In this document: positions 46,607-58,626 of the stretch, piece after piece
How the letters are laid out: each line of letters starts with the position of its first letter
How positions within the stretch are numbered: position 1 is the first letter of the stretch
From: Hericium rajendrae
Lineage: Eukaryota; Basidiomycota; Agaricomycetes; Russulales; Hericiaceae
Length of the DNA: 64,000 nt
Direction of reading: 5' to 3'
Assembly: GCA_033439255.1 (NCBI GenBank)
Contig: CM065892.1
Coordinates: 930,001 to 994,000, forward strand
The notes under the pieces: generated by a model
The model's database searches: none
Told to the model about the DNA's origin: nothing
The model's input: the letters and a program-made list of their open reading frames with translations, nothing else
Position numbers and translations under genes: made by a program

Positions 46607-47622
46607 CGACTGCCAGTTTTAGGGGAAAAGGGAAAAAGGAAAAGAAGAGCCGGGAATCCGAGTCCCGCCAATGGATACCTCGGGAATAACTCCCTTCAGG
46701 GCCAAGTATGTCCTGGAAGACGGTGCAAATGAGGTTGCGGGAGAGGAGCGTTGAAGTCAGTCATCTGTCGTAGTATGGAAGTAGAGTCCAGTGAAATTCT
46801 TTGCAGCACTTTGAGCAGATCTTCGTGCTGAAACGCGGATTTTTTGTCAACATGACCGAGCTGAAGGGCCCGGCACGAGTGAGAAGAACTGAACAAATCG
46901 TTCCTCTAGACTTCACCTGTGTGTGTAATGAACAACCCGAAAGCTTCATGAGACATAGGCGGTGCCGTGGTCAGCCGCTACTTACCTGCGCGCCGACTCT
47001 CTGATCAAAAAAATTCGCACTCACGCGCACCGCGGAAAATCAAAACGTGATTGGTATCGACGTACCGGTGAAATGTTGCGTAACGGAGGCGGGTGAGGGT
47101 GTGACAAGACCTATGGCCGACGAGGCCCGGGAGCATGTAAAGACCTCTATATGATCCAGAAATTCCGCATATTTCGGCGAGGACGCGATGTGTGGTATGT
47201 TTTGAGCCGCTTAAGGGATATCTGAGGAGGAAAACGTTGGTGAAGTGATTAGATTCGAACACTCCGACCCGAGAGAGAAAGTATGATGGATAACATGTTG
47301 CGTACGACTCACCCACATATATCCATCGCTATAATTCAGTATCCACCTGCTTCATATCGACCATCATTTGATCAAAAAATGCAGGTGTAGAATTTGTGAT
47401 AGTAAGTACATAGAAAGCCGTAGGAAGGCTGAAGCAAAGTCTCTCGGCAGCGTCGATAGGACCCCGCAAACTCTGTTCAGACGCTTCAACAACCCGACGC
47501 GCTCATCCGAGTCGTCCCTGCAAGGCTGGACACACAGCCTCTCTAGTCCCACTACCTTATCTTGGCCGGTCGCCAACATCGCCGTAGGCCCTTTGAGCTC
47601 TAAGAGATATTGAGCACCAACT
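46607..47622. repeat. second unit of a 1605-base tandem duplication
   Basis: Segments 45501-45930 and 47106-47535 match with constant offset: CTGAGGAGGAAA at 45617 and 47222, GGTGAAGTGATTAGAT at 45635 and 47239, and ACCCCGMAAACTCTGTTCA at 45856 and 47461. The stretch also holds the upstream region of the beta-trefoil gene at 47623. Bases 46607-47000 contain nothing else I recognise. Confidence 0.6.
47005..47316 (-). pseudogene. relic of the F-box/LRR gene (second duplication unit)
   Basis: The minus strand reads GLYMLPGLVGHRSCHTLTRL, matching LYRLLVRHKSYHTLTLARG of the gene at 44189-45633, and the nucleotide sequences CTGAGGAGGAAA and GGTGAAGTGATTAGAT occur in both places exactly 1605 bases apart. 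The start codon region and the rest of the coding sequence are gone or unrecognisable. It is the decayed partner in a tandem duplication. Confidence 0.6.
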
Positions 47623-48571
47623 ATGACTGCCACCAGTCCTTCTGAGCCTCCGCCGGCCCCTACAATCCACGATAACTTTGGCTTTCCAGCAGGATATTTC
47701 GTTATCCGCTCCCTAGCGAACGGACGGCTTCTCGACGTTTCACAGGACTCGACAGATGATGGCGCTGAGATCATCCTCTGGCCTGAGAAGGACACCTCGC
47801 TCGTCGAGTGTGAGTTGACACCGAGGCCTATATGTTTCGTTGCATAGTGATTTAGGATTTTTGCAGCATTTAGGACGCCCGAATCGAACAATCAGGTAGA
47901 TCCATCTGCTTTTCGTCTGGAACTCGTCTAATCGCGCCACCAGGTCTTCTTCATCGACGTCTCAGGCGCTCTGTGCTCCAGAGACTCAGGCCACGCCATT
48001 GATATCGAAGGCAAGTAATTCCACCAGCTCCCCGACTCTCTCGCACAGCCATCTAACGACCCACCCAGACGGCCGTCTCGTCCTCCGGCACCGCCGCCCC
48101 GTCTCACAACCCTTCCCCAACGCCTACTCCCACCCACTCCCGACCTTCCACTACGACCCTCCCACCGGCGAAATCACCGCAACCTTCGCCTTCGACCCCG
48201 CCTACCCGCGCCCGCCCGCGCCCCCGCGCCCCGGCATCTCGTACCACCTGACCGCCCTCCCGCAGCGCAAGCCGCGCACCTTCCTCGACGACGCGTCCGC
48301 CGCGCTCAACTCCGCGCTGCGCTCGCCGCTGTCGCTGTTCGGGGCCGGCGCGCCGCGCGGCGGCGAGGCGTTCGATCTGCAGCCCGAGGAGGTCATCGAG
48401 ACGGAGCGCGGCGAGGACGCCGAGGTCGACGACGCGCCGGACCCGATGCGCCCTGTGCGCGTTGTCGGCACGACGGAGGCGCAGGCGCGCGGGCTTGGCG
48501 AGCGCGCGGGGAAGCGGCGGCGGTGGAAGGTGCTGCCGCTGCGGACGGTTGCGGCGCGGACGGGGCCGTGA
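47623..48571 (+). CDS. beta-trefoil (ricin-B-lectin-like) protein
   Basis: Exons 47623-47809, 47867-47895, 47944-48010 and 48069-48571 give 261 residues. Residues ~20-150 read as beta-trefoil repeats: GYFVIRSLANGRLLDVSQDS, then VFFIDVSGALCSRDSGHAID and GRLVLRHRRPVSQPFPN. The LLDV, AID and GRLVL turns are those seen in ricin-B-type or fascin-like trefoils that bind sugars or other ligands. No signal peptide is present, so an intracellular role is likely. The C-terminal half is proline-rich then basic (GKRRRWKVLPLRT). The third intron (48011-48068) uses a GC donor, needed to keep the DGRLVL frame. Ligand unknown. Confidence 0.75.
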
Positions 48572-48885
48572 TAGGTAGGGTGCGCTGTCTCTCGTATGTT
48601 GACTGGCGATAGGGTCTGTTTCTTGAGTCATGGTATTATGCTTATCGGGCATTAAATAAATTGTAGATTGTAGATTGTAGTCTTTCTCTTTCTCCTGCGC
48701 TCATGCTAGATCCTTGGACGGCATATTTAAGCGCTTATGTCTGAAGAAACCCGAGTGTATGTCTAGTTCATCAGAACCTGTGACCATCGGAATATCGAAA
48801 TGGAAGGTACTGTACAGTGGATTAGCGGCTTAGCGTGCAGGACAGTCAGATGCGGGATTCCCTGCTCAGTGCTTTGCATCGCGAG
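48572..48885. other. intergenic
   Basis: 3' region of the trefoil gene, with a TTGTAGATTGTAGATTGTAG triplet repeat at 48660-48680. No gene. Confidence 0.5.
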
Positions 48886-49660
48886 TTGTCGCCGGGAGAC
48901 AATATCTGCGATCCAAAGAAGGCAGAGAGTATCCGAATCTGAACTGTGAATTGTTGCCTGCCTTGCGGCAATCTACGACCCGAGAAAGGTTGTCGTCCCT
49001 ATTGGAATCTCAAGCTGTCGCAAGGGAACAGCCCGTGATACAGATTAGGTTGTGGAATTCGACGCACGGGCTTGAGGCGCGGGATGTCTCGCGACAACTG
49101 GAAACAATAATATGGATGGCAGACATTTTCGGATCGCACACTATCCCAAGACAACGGTGTCGTGAATTGTAGCCAGGAAACAGCCTGCGGCCCGAAAAAG
49201 GGCAATGAACACCCAAATATGTATCTTGACTTGTCGCCTTGCGACAGTCTGCGACCCGAAAACTTCTGTCATCCGTACTGTTGTTTCCAGTTATCGCAAT
49301 GTAGCAACCCGTGGTACGAAATAGGTTGTGGAATCCGACTCACGGGCTGACAGCACGATCGAGATGTCCTTTTTAGTGTCGCGAAGTGTTGCCAGGAGAC
49401 AATTCGTGACCTGGAAAAGGGCAGTGAGGGTCCAAATCTGTATCGTCAGTTGTCGCAGGGCGACAGTCTGCGACCCGAAAAAGGATGACATGCATATCAG
49501 TGTCTTCCTAGTTATAGCAAGGCAGCAATCAGCGACACAGATTTGGTTGTGGTATCCATACCCGTATATCTTCTGTTGTAGCCCTGTGACAAAAAAGTCA
49601 GTCTCATCCAGAAGGGTATTTCCAGTTGTTGCAAGGCAACAGCTTGTGATACGCAGAAGT
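48886..49660. repeat. array of about twelve hairpin units, ~65-bp spacing
   Basis: A core of the form TTGTYGC-NNN-GCRACAA recurs at about 48886, 48951, 49015, 49090 (inverted), 49165, 49231, 49291, 49387, 49450, 49512, 49575 and 49626. The best copies are perfect 6-bp stems with 3-base loops (TGTCGCCTTGCGACA at 49232, TGTCGCAGGGCGACA at 49451, TGTTGCAAGGCAACA at 49627). Each core is followed by one of two linkers: CTGCGACCCGAAAA with TGTCATCC and TTGTTTCCAGTT, or CCGTGATACAGATTAGG with GGTTGTGGAATTC. No frame of coding character crosses the array. Confidence 0.8.
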
Positions 49661-49965
49661 TCAAGACGCGGCGGAGCTCAAGTTGCTGGCTACATGTAAG
49701 CCTCGGTACCAAGCCGGCCGACATTGAAAGCGCGCACTCCAACGTAGACTGCTCGCAAATTCATTTCCAGACAAGACGGTCACAGGCGATCACCAGTCTA
49801 ACTGGATATAAAAATGGGTGGGGCGAATGCTAGAGCCCTTATAAGTAAGAGGTTCTATACGACACAACTTTAGTTCCGAATCTAAAATGTCCATGACACT
49901 CAACAGGTTCTATGATATCTCTGACACGAGGAAGCACCGCGAAAAAAGTGAAAAGAAGGCGTGAA
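49661..49965. other. intergenic
   Basis: Between the hairpin array and the 3' end of the COQ10 gene. Nothing recognised. Confidence 0.5.
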
Positions 49966-50768
49966 TTAGCTACGCCCAGGACCATAGAGGTCTATACACC
50001 GCTGCTCGAACGCCTCGACCATCTGCCTCGATATCTGGCTGAAGAACGCAGAAGATACCACAGCGTAGAGCGGGTTCGCGAACGCATACGACAGGTCGAG
50101 GGTGAGCAGCGTCGGGCCTGCGCCGTCCGCCGGTCCAACAAGCGAAGCGGGCGTCGGGTTGAGCAGCGGATCGCGCGCGGTGGGATGGGGCAAGCGTGGC
50201 GATGCGGGCTGGAGGCGCCATAGTGTCTTCAGGGTCTTGAAGAGCGGCGTGGACGACGACGCATCGGCCTAGCAGTAGCGCGCGTGTCAGCAGTCACGGC
50301 AGCCAACGCACACAACGCACCTCCACCGACTCGTCCGGCCGACACGTCACCTTGCTCACATAGCTCTCCTTGAACGAGAGGAAAGCAACCGCTAGCTCCG
50401 CGTCCATGCGCACCTCCTTCCGCGGTGGTGCGCCCGCCGCGTCCGCGAGCGAGCCCACAGGCAGAGGATGCTCAGAGCGCGTTAGGATGCGCGCGCCCGT
50501 GCAGAAGGGCAGAAACGCGGGGTAGGACGCGACGTCCGCGACGACGTCGTAGAGCTCGCTGCGACTATATCTACGCCCTGCGCTCGACGTTCTTAGTTTC
50601 CAAACCCAGAGCGGCGCGCCGGACGTACGGGAGGATTTTGCGCTCGTGGTAGGTCTGCGGAGGCGCCTCTGGCGGTGTGAGCCCGGTGAATCCGAAGAAT
50701 GATCGGTGCTGGGTAGCAGCTCTGCGCGCGATGGATGCTGCAACTATCGAAGGTTTCGGAACAAGCAT
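49966..50768 (-). CDS. COQ10: coenzyme Q-binding protein COQ10, mitochondrial
   Basis: Minus-strand exons 50768-50629, 50570-50321 and 50268-49966 give 230 residues. The first ~40 residues are basic and hydroxyl-rich with no acids (VAASIARRAATQHRSFFGFT), a mitochondrial targeting sequence. The START/polyketide-cyclase-like domain follows: KILPYSRSELYDVVADVASY, PAFLPFCTGARIL, MDAELAVAFLSFKESYVSKV and LLTLDLSYAFANPLYAVVSS. These are the hallmark blocks of COQ10, which binds coenzyme Q in the inner membrane and supports respiration and Q synthesis. The second exon starts at the GGGCGTAG acceptor because only that one restores PYSRSELYD. Length and layout are normal for fungi. Confidence 0.92.
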
Positions 50769-53700
50769 GGTGAAGGGAGAAAACTCGCAAAGGCGCTGGC
50801 TGGAGAGTCTGACGGAGGCGTATGTCGCGTCACGGCACGTGACACATCTAGCTTTCGAGAGGAAATTTCAGAAAAATGGTACATTTTCTAAGTTCCAATG
50901 CTCAAGGTGGGCATGTGCCAGAAGAAGGTAACTGGAGCGCTCATAGACGGCAAGGCCTGACCAAAACATGCGGAGAAAACCCAATCGGACGGGATAACTC
51001 AATGTGACGTTCATTCAACTCTATCGCGCGGGCGAAGCTGCAGGTCGATCTTACGGCTACGGCGGTCTGGTCTGTCGCTCATGTATTCATCTCATCGCCC
51101 GCACGGGCTCGGCGTCGCGATGACAACCATGGCATGTGGAATTGCATGGGGGGAATAGAAACGAATGGGGCATAATTTTCCACAAATGCGAACTCGTGGG
51201 TGAAGGGCCGTAGCGAGGCTAGACAGCGCGAGCCATCTTGTCCTGGCGCGTACCTCCTACCGCAGCGTCGTCAGAATCGGGGCAGCACTATGCATGGTTT
51301 AGATACTCACTAGTCTACTACGGCCTCCTGAACACGGCGTTCATCCGCGATTGCCCGCATGCCGCTTCTTGCCAGGATGGTAGAGGAGCTCGGCAGAGGC
51401 ATGAGCCTGATACGGCATGTCAGGAGAACATTGCGGGGGTGATGCAGTGGACCGCACCTTGGCAGAGACCAACGAGCACCCTTACACGAAGCGCGATGGA
51501 ACGCGGGCAAACGAAGATGACCTAGTAAGCGGAGGGCGATTTTATGGTGGCTGCGCGGTGCTGAGGATTCATCGCGTCAGGACGCGTCGGACGAAGAGGG
51601 AGAACTGACGTACTTGTCAGGCTCGGTCGAGGACGGCGGGTCTACGAGAGTTAATGGAAGAACACGATGACGCGGAGCTCCGCTGGAAGCTTTATATGCT
51701 TATGAGGATGGATCGAGCAGGAGTGGGAATAGAGCCTGACTGGAAAGGGAGGGACGGTCCCCACTTCTCGGACTAGCCTGCGGTGCGCAAGAGACGGATG
51801 ATAAGAAAGGCAACTGCCTGGAGCTCTGGGTCGCTCTGAGACTGAGACCTGGATCGGCGTGAAGCACTGCGTCCGCTGCCACTTCTGTCTTCGTGACTCC
51901 GGTCAGGAACGGTCTGCATTCTAGCAATGCACAAGGCTGCGGAGTTGACCGCACGGAGAGGTGGGTCGTGTGGGTCGTCGACGTCTCGTAGAGGAAACTC
52001 GCCCTGTGGTCTTGCTACTGATCGCGCTAGATTGATATGATTGGAGAGATAGGGCTGAGGAAGGGGAGGAGAGGCTGGTGGCGTTCGACTCAGCGGTCTA
52101 GCTACCGGGGACAAGAGCACGGAAGGACAAGGCACCATGCGCTACGATGGGGAAATCAGCCATTGATCATGCATGATCAAGGAATGGACTTGCCTAACGT
52201 GACTAGACTGGCCTTCCAGATCCGATAATTATGAATCGAGGACATGACGGCAATGGCGAAAGAGCATGTTACTACTAGCAGAAGTCTGCCCTAGGAACCG
52301 AATGTCACGAAAACGTCAGTAAAAATTCACAGGGCCCGACGACGAACTCGTTGTAATCGCACCTTGTTGGACCGTCTACCCTTCTTTAGCACAAATTTAC
52401 CGCACCTGACCATGAGAGAACCGAGTACAATGTACGCCCGAGCGCCCGTGAAACGATGATAATGTGCCGTCCTTGATTATCGTATTCCGGATAACTAGTG
52501 GGCAGTGAATCTGGCGATCGTCGCATGGTCGTTCAGCGAAGCCGCGGGGAGTTGTCGACGGGATATGGTCAAACCGAGCAGGGGGTGGCGCCAATAGGCT
52601 AAGTGGCAGATCTGTTAGCTTGGCACGAGTTGTGCAAAATTAAATGCAATGATTGCTTCAGTAGTGACCCGAGATGAATGCCTCGTGGAAAAAATGAAGG
52701 TGCCGGTATTTTGGGTGAGTAGCGAGCGTTGCGATGGAAGTCCCGTGTCATGTCTGCTTGGTCACGTAGAAAGCTTATTGTAAATGTCTGGGAAAGTGAG
52801 CAAACATATCAGCCTTCCTTGATGAACCTTATCCCTCCAACGGTCATATCTACCAGCATTCCCCATCTTTGTGCTAGAGACTGCTTTCATGAACGAGAAA
52901 GCAACTGGATGGACTCGGAACGACGGAAGCGCAAACGGCGTCTACAAAATTAGAACGATAGTGAGTGGTGGCAGTTGAACGCGTCAGACAAGCTTTCTGA
53001 CCGTGATAATCTAGACATACAGGATCTACGAGACATCTCTCCCCGATCCTCTGTCGCAAGAACCACCATTTGCATCCGCATCCCCCGCGAAGTCGAGGGC
53101 AATTTCGTGGATGTATCAGCTGCCCCGCAGTCGCAGACGTCGGCCTTCGGTGGGTCGGAGTGCTGCTTCGTCAGGCCTACACGGGCCGTCCAAAATAATT
53201 CATGTGAGCTCCGCAAACGCCACACGATTCGCTGACAACAGATGGCACACCTGCACGTTTTCGTCCCAAGGCCTCGAGCATACCGCATTTTGATAAGGGG
53301 CGACAAAACCCGCCGGATAGAGCCGCCGTGATCTTCTCGTGTCAAAAACATGAGGACGGTTCTGTTGCAGGACCCCTCGAATCGAGCGAGTAGGCATATA
53401 GGTAAGCCTGATGCCGCATCTGACAACATCGGTTGAAACCGCCTCTGACAGCACGATAATCAGTCCCATGTGCGGGCCCGCCGATCCAGAGCAATCTCCT
53501 CGGCGTGTGGTAGCCTGGCGCCTTTCCTCCGTTTGTACAAGCTCCACGAATTGAAAGACCGCTCCGTCAATTGACCAAGAAAACTTGAGCAGCACCTTCT
53601 GTGCTGCGTTCTCTGCACGAAACGAGTAACCCCATTGACACGTGTGTAGGCTGCGATCGCGATGAGAAGGAACACATAACTGCGACTTGATTACAGGTTC

Positions 53701-55529
53701 CAAGGAATATCTTCCAGAATGTCGAAAGGTGAAGACAGGAATCGCCTGTCTCGTCGAGGTAACTCGGCAATGATGACCAACGGTGCGCCTCTCCGTCGTC
53801 GCCTGTATGCTGCGTCGGCGATATCTTCCCTTTTAAGGTGCCCCATAACCCTGTTTCCTTCCGCTACATCATGTAGCATGAATATCAGCCGACGCGGAAT
53901 AGCTTGCCGTTTCCATCGTCGTAGGATCATCGACCAAGCCCAGAGTTACCCGGACGGCAAGTGCTTTTCCGAACGCTGACGTGGGCGCGTTAAAACAAAC
54001 ACACCTCCGCTATCTGGATCCGCGTCGGAGTCTGGCGTCGCTTCTGTAATTCGACGCTTACGATGCCGGTTCTAACGAAACAGCACATCAGAAAAAGAAA
54101 CATCCCACCTGAGCGGAAACTCTGCGCACCTGCAAGCTTCAAAATGAAGAACGACGCGGAATCGCCAGGCCGACGCCGCCCGGGCCGCAGAGTGGCAGAA
54201 CCAACACACCGCAGCTTCCTTTTTCCACTGCAAAGTCTGCAGGGTGTTCGCAACATGGTGGGTAAGAGAGACGAGCTGCGAGACGAGCTCTAGACATTGG
54301 CTGGACTCACGAGTCGAACGACAAAAGCCGCCAAATTGGCGCGAACTACGTGTCTCACGTGATCGCAGAGACCTTCTCCTCGAGGCCTTTCGTCAGTTCG
54401 TCGGTCGCACTTGATTTTGAGCTCAGCTTATCAGTTAGACAGATGGCGGGCCGAGCGTTCCTGTTGCGCACAAATAAATACAATAGCATCGATCTCTTCT
54501 GAGTTTCGCCGTAAACGATTGAATGGCTTTTAACGTCATGTTTCTCTGCGATGTGATAACCTCGAAATTAAAGAGAAAGAGGCGAATGCAACAGCCAGGG
54601 ATATTATGCAAGAAGAATCATCCACCACTGTCATAGGCTCGAGGCAGCTGGATCGAAATCACCGTTTCACTTGCAAGAGACGCCCTCACCAAATCTGTGG
54701 CAACTGCGTCCAAGCCCTCGCCAAAAAGGAAGTCTGTAGCGAAGAAACGTTCGGCAATCCCCACCCGAAGGCAGCCATGCAGATTTGTCAATATATCTCG
54801 TTCCACCGGTGGAACGAACGCACCTCAGGATGCTGAAGACATCGAGATGAGGGACGACACCCGTTTCGTGATTAACCGCAGCTCTCGATATTCACACCAT
54901 GATGGGATAGTTGGTGCCCGCCGTCCATCGGAGGCAGTTGATGCTGAAGGCCACCTTTCCAACTCAGCATGCGCGAAGATCCCAAGGCCGGATTGAGTAT
55001 GGCCGTCCCATCCAGAAGAAGCTAACGTGAACATGGGATAGAGTTGCATACCAATGCCTTCTCCAGGACCGATACGCCAACCGGTAGGTCCCCAATATTA
55101 GAGGGATCCAGAACCGCCGGGTTATCCAACTCCGACAACCATCCTTCGAGCTCCTTCGAGTCTCAAGCTCATTAGTGGCGTCGCTTCCTCGGCTTCGTGT
55201 TCGGCTCGAGAACCACGCGTCATCGCAGGTTCGTGCACCTCATTAAGCAGCACAGGACAGGGACACACTGGCCATGGTGGCCCCCCGGGTGCCTTCCGGG
55301 CTTCGCAAACTCAGCCAGAGCTGCGCACTGACAGCTCTGCAACTCAGCTTGCCTTCTATTCCGCTCTCTTCTGTTCTGATGGTCGCACACGCTGCGCGGA
55401 CGAAAAGCGCTGCTCGACATACAGTAACGTAGCACGATGGTGTTGATACAGAGCACATACTACTTCTCGAACGGAAGGGGAAACATGATGTCATTACACT
55501 CGATGTCCGGCATGACTCGCATGCGGGGA
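50769..55529. other. 4.8-kb stretch without a convincing gene
   Basis: Several open frames exist but none has consistent splice partners or known motifs. The more plausible ones are a minus-strand frame 51773-52138 ending RSASRRSRSQSQSDPELQAV, a minus-strand frame 53200-53703 (GYSFRAENAAQKVLLKFSWS), and overlapping plus-strand frames at 54606-54996, one of which holds a basic PSPKRKSVAKKR cluster. Codon use is less GC-biased than in the neighbouring genes. I read the stretch as old, decayed sequence with possible lost genes. Confidence 0.45.
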
Positions 55530-56302
55530 TTAGGCAGCATATTCAGCGTTCTCGGGGCAGTCTCTCGCGATCTGGAATGCGGATGCAATCAGCAGAGGTG
55601 AAAAGAGAGCCACGGAAGCGCGACGTACGTGTCCCTCCTGCTGGCACTTGTAGCAGGTCTTGTTCTTGTTCACGTTGCCAGCCGCGAGCCCGTTCAGCGC
55701 GGGCTCGGTCGTGCCTGGTGCTGCAAGGCAGTCCCTGGTGCGCGACGATCGTTAGCAACGCCGTTGACACGGCAAAGACTGGACATCGCACTTCGCCATA
55801 TGGTTAGGGCCGCCGCAGCGGTAGCACTTGATGGGCGGCAGCGCGGACGTGTTCAGTCCGCGGCCAGGGGGCGGCGCGCGCGACGCGAAAGCCCCGCCGC
55901 CAGCACCAAAAGCGGCGCCGTTGGGGCAGACGCGCGCAATGTGCCCGAAGCGACCACAGTTCTGTGGTGTAAACGAGGTTAAGATAAGCAAGCCTGCGGA
56001 GGTATGGGGGACATACATAACACTTCTGGTTGCCGCCCTGGATGCGCAGGCTGGGGCACTCCGCCTGGATGTGGCCGACGCCGCCGCACGAGTAGCACTG
56101 CTTAGTGGACACGGTCCGCGGCGAGGGACACGCGGAGGACTCGTGGCCGGGCTGGCGGCAGTTGTAGCAGAGACGCTGGTCGGAGGAGCAATTCTCCGCA
56201 ATATGACCCACTGTGCGGGCGTTAGCTGCGCAACGAGTGATGGGACGAGTACGCACGGTTGCCGCACTTGAAGCACCCCTTCCTAGAAAACTGATATGCC
56301 AT
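55530..56302 (-). CDS. GIS2: CCHC zinc-knuckle protein, CNBP/GIS2 family
   Basis: Minus-strand exons 56302-56257, 56210-56017, 55961-55792, 55734-55629 and 55571-55530 give 185 residues with six CCHC zinc knuckles: CFKCGNLGHIAENC, CYNCRQPGHESSAC, CYSCGGVGHIQAEC, CYNCGRFGHIARVC, CYRCGGPNHMAKDC and CYKCQQEGHIARDC. The fourth and fifth are separated by a Gly/Ala/Pro linker (GAGGGAFASRAPPPGRG). This is the arrangement of yeast Gis2 and animal CNBP, single-stranded nucleic-acid binders that associate with mRNA and polysomes. Each splice site was fixed by the conserved C-x2-C-x4-H-x4-C spacing, so the model is firm. Start at 56302 gives the short MAYQFSRKG leader usual for the family. Name by family resemblance. 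Confidence 0.92.
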
Positions 56303-58626
56303 TTTAAATAATAGAATCAGACCGCTTCTGTTCTGCTTTCTTTCTTCGAAAACCTGGTGTATGTGTGAGCGACATAGCGGGTGGCGGCAATGTGCACGGA
56401 CCTCACAACCCTCGGCCTGCTAACCCTCTTCAATCCCTCCCGCCTACGAGCGAAAGACGATAAGTGAGTAAGGTGATGGTTATGGATAAAGATCCGATGG
56501 CTGTGGCGCAACCCGCCCGCGCGCCGTCACGCGGTCCAGCGCGCCGGCCCTCAAGTCATCCCCGCCACCGCCCGCCACACCTCCCGACCGCCTCCTCCCC
56601 GCCGCTTTGTTTACATACACGCATCCTGCACGCCGTTCGGACATATCTGTTGTATATCCGCCGAAAAGCAGACATTAGAAACTGTGCTATTGCCATCTTC
56701 CCGATTAGCCTGTCGGCAGCCCGGGCAGCGCTCTCCGAAACGGGGCGTTACCGGTACCATGGAAAGCTTGTCTCATGAACACTCCGTTTTGGTGTCGCGC
56801 TTCTGGTCTTCTTCCCCCCTGCTTTGCCCTGATCCAGCCTTGTTCGTCCAGCATCTCCATAAACCCATCACGACTCCGACACGCGCCATGCACAATCTTG
56901 GCGGCAAGCGGGCATGGGGAGCATGCGCTCATTTGATCCCCGCTCAGGATATCAGACACGCATCCCGATCATTTTTGAAAACGCGACAGTCGAATCGGGA
57001 CTTATAAAAGGTGCGAGGCTTTTTTTTTCTCTCTTTCTTCGGTACACCTTGTTACCCCCTTGCCCTATGTGAGTTGCTGCTTGTTCGATGCCGTTTGCAT
57101 GGTCGATGACGAGCATGTGCCGACAGTGGGGCAGAGCGAATTTTCGCGAGGTGTGCCAATCGCACTCTACACACCTCCCAGCAGGTCGCCACGCTTTGCG
57201 CACTGGTGTCATCGCGCTTCTTGTTAGGGTGCTTGGTGGCTGCTTTCGAGGTGCGCCTCGCCGCCACAAGCTCCTCACTGCACGCGCCTGACATTCCAGT
57301 ATTCTTAGGGCCGACCTTGCGCGCAGTCGCCTGACACCCTAGCAAGAAACGGCGTAGCGAGCGGTCAAGGAATGGCGATCCGTGTGGTAGGGGAGTGCGA
57401 CAGCCTCACACCCGCGGACACGTGACGCGGCGAGGATTCTCTTCGTCGGTAAAGTCAATTCAGTTTCCTGGACACTTGATGACCCTGACCGCCCCGTCCC
57501 CAGGGTGAAGATCAGATGCGCGCTGATCATCCCCGTTATGCTTTCTTTCTTCATGGGTGCAAAAGGCAGCCTTCTGGCGTCGCGTGGATGGGATCATCTC
57601 CCTGGTGTATGTAATGGTCTGGGTCTCACGAATTATGCAAATGTATATGCTTATGCCTATGCCGGGACAAACTCCTTGAGGTCACCATCGAAGAGTGTGC
57701 CCGGTGACAAATGATCGATCGGGTGCTTCGTCGCCCTGACTTCCGACAGATATTGAAGCAGAATTTGAAGGCCAGGATGCACGAAGAGAATGAATTGTGC
57801 TGTCGTATACAACTGGCGCTCTTGCGCACGTATTGTACGAAAGTTTAATCGTGCTATTTTGATGCTGGCGCCGGCCAGCCCAACGGTGGTCAATTCTGCA
57901 GTGCTTCGATTGCCGAGTCGGAAGTGTCTCTTTGCCTCATGATCGGGCGCGATGGCGCGACATGGTCCGCGATGGCGCATAGGCGCTTCTGGTGAAGGGT
58001 ATATAGAGCATGAACGAACATGTCAAGAGGTCACTTCCCGACTGTCTCTCCTCTCAATCATTGCGTTTGCTACGATGAGGGTCCACGTTCGCCATGGGAT
58101 CCCCACGCATCGTCTCTATCTCGGCATAGCTTCCACTGTTACCTCATATCGCTTTTTGGCACCAAGGCTTTCTTCTCTCGCATTCTCGAGCTCTCTCTCG
58201 AGCCAGCAGTCATTCGGCCGAATGGCCTGCTGCCTGATATTCGCTCGAGGCCGGCCGTGCTTGTAGCGCCAAACAAGCAGCTTATCGTGAGGTACGTGCG
58301 TGTGCGCGTGTGAACGCCAGCTGATGACCGCGTCGTCCTGCCGGGCACTGACGTCGACAACGACTGAGTCAGCGTACTGTAAATACTAATGACCCACAGG
58401 CAAGGAAATTTGTGAGCAGACGAGGGCGCAACGGCTCCCAGCTGACAGGAATTGCAATTGATAAGTGACTTGCAGCGGACGCCCGCTTGCAGTCGGCACG
58501 CCAATCGGGGCTTTCTGCAGCACGCCCTTATCTCTCTGCGCCCAGGGGTGTTTACCCGCGATACGCTCTCGTTCTCGCCAGCTGTCGTCTTTCTGCTCTT
58601 CCTGAGCGACATCGCCGCCAGACGCA
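56303..58626. other. intergenic, no convincing gene
   Basis: The leader of the zinc-knuckle gene lies at 56303-56460. A minus-strand frame 57657-57980 (KIARLNFRTIRAQERQLYTT) and a basic minus-strand frame 57052-57345 (TKHPNKKRDDTSAQSVATCW) lack supporting exons. Bases 58520-58626 are the C/T-rich leader of the aminotransferase gene. Confidence 0.45.

Noticed and set aside
48886-49660. CRISPR array
   Set aside because: Spacing is regular, but the host is a eukaryote, the repeats vary strongly, the linkers are themselves repeated and no cas gene is present.
52950-53703. Two overlapping minus-strand open frames of about 160 codons
   Set aside because: They overlap each other in different frames, have no splice partners and show no recognisable motif.
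55530-56302. Gag-type zinc knuckle from a retroelement
   Set aside because: Six evenly spaced knuckles, the MAYQFSRKG leader and conserved introns identify the host CNBP/GIS2 family instead.
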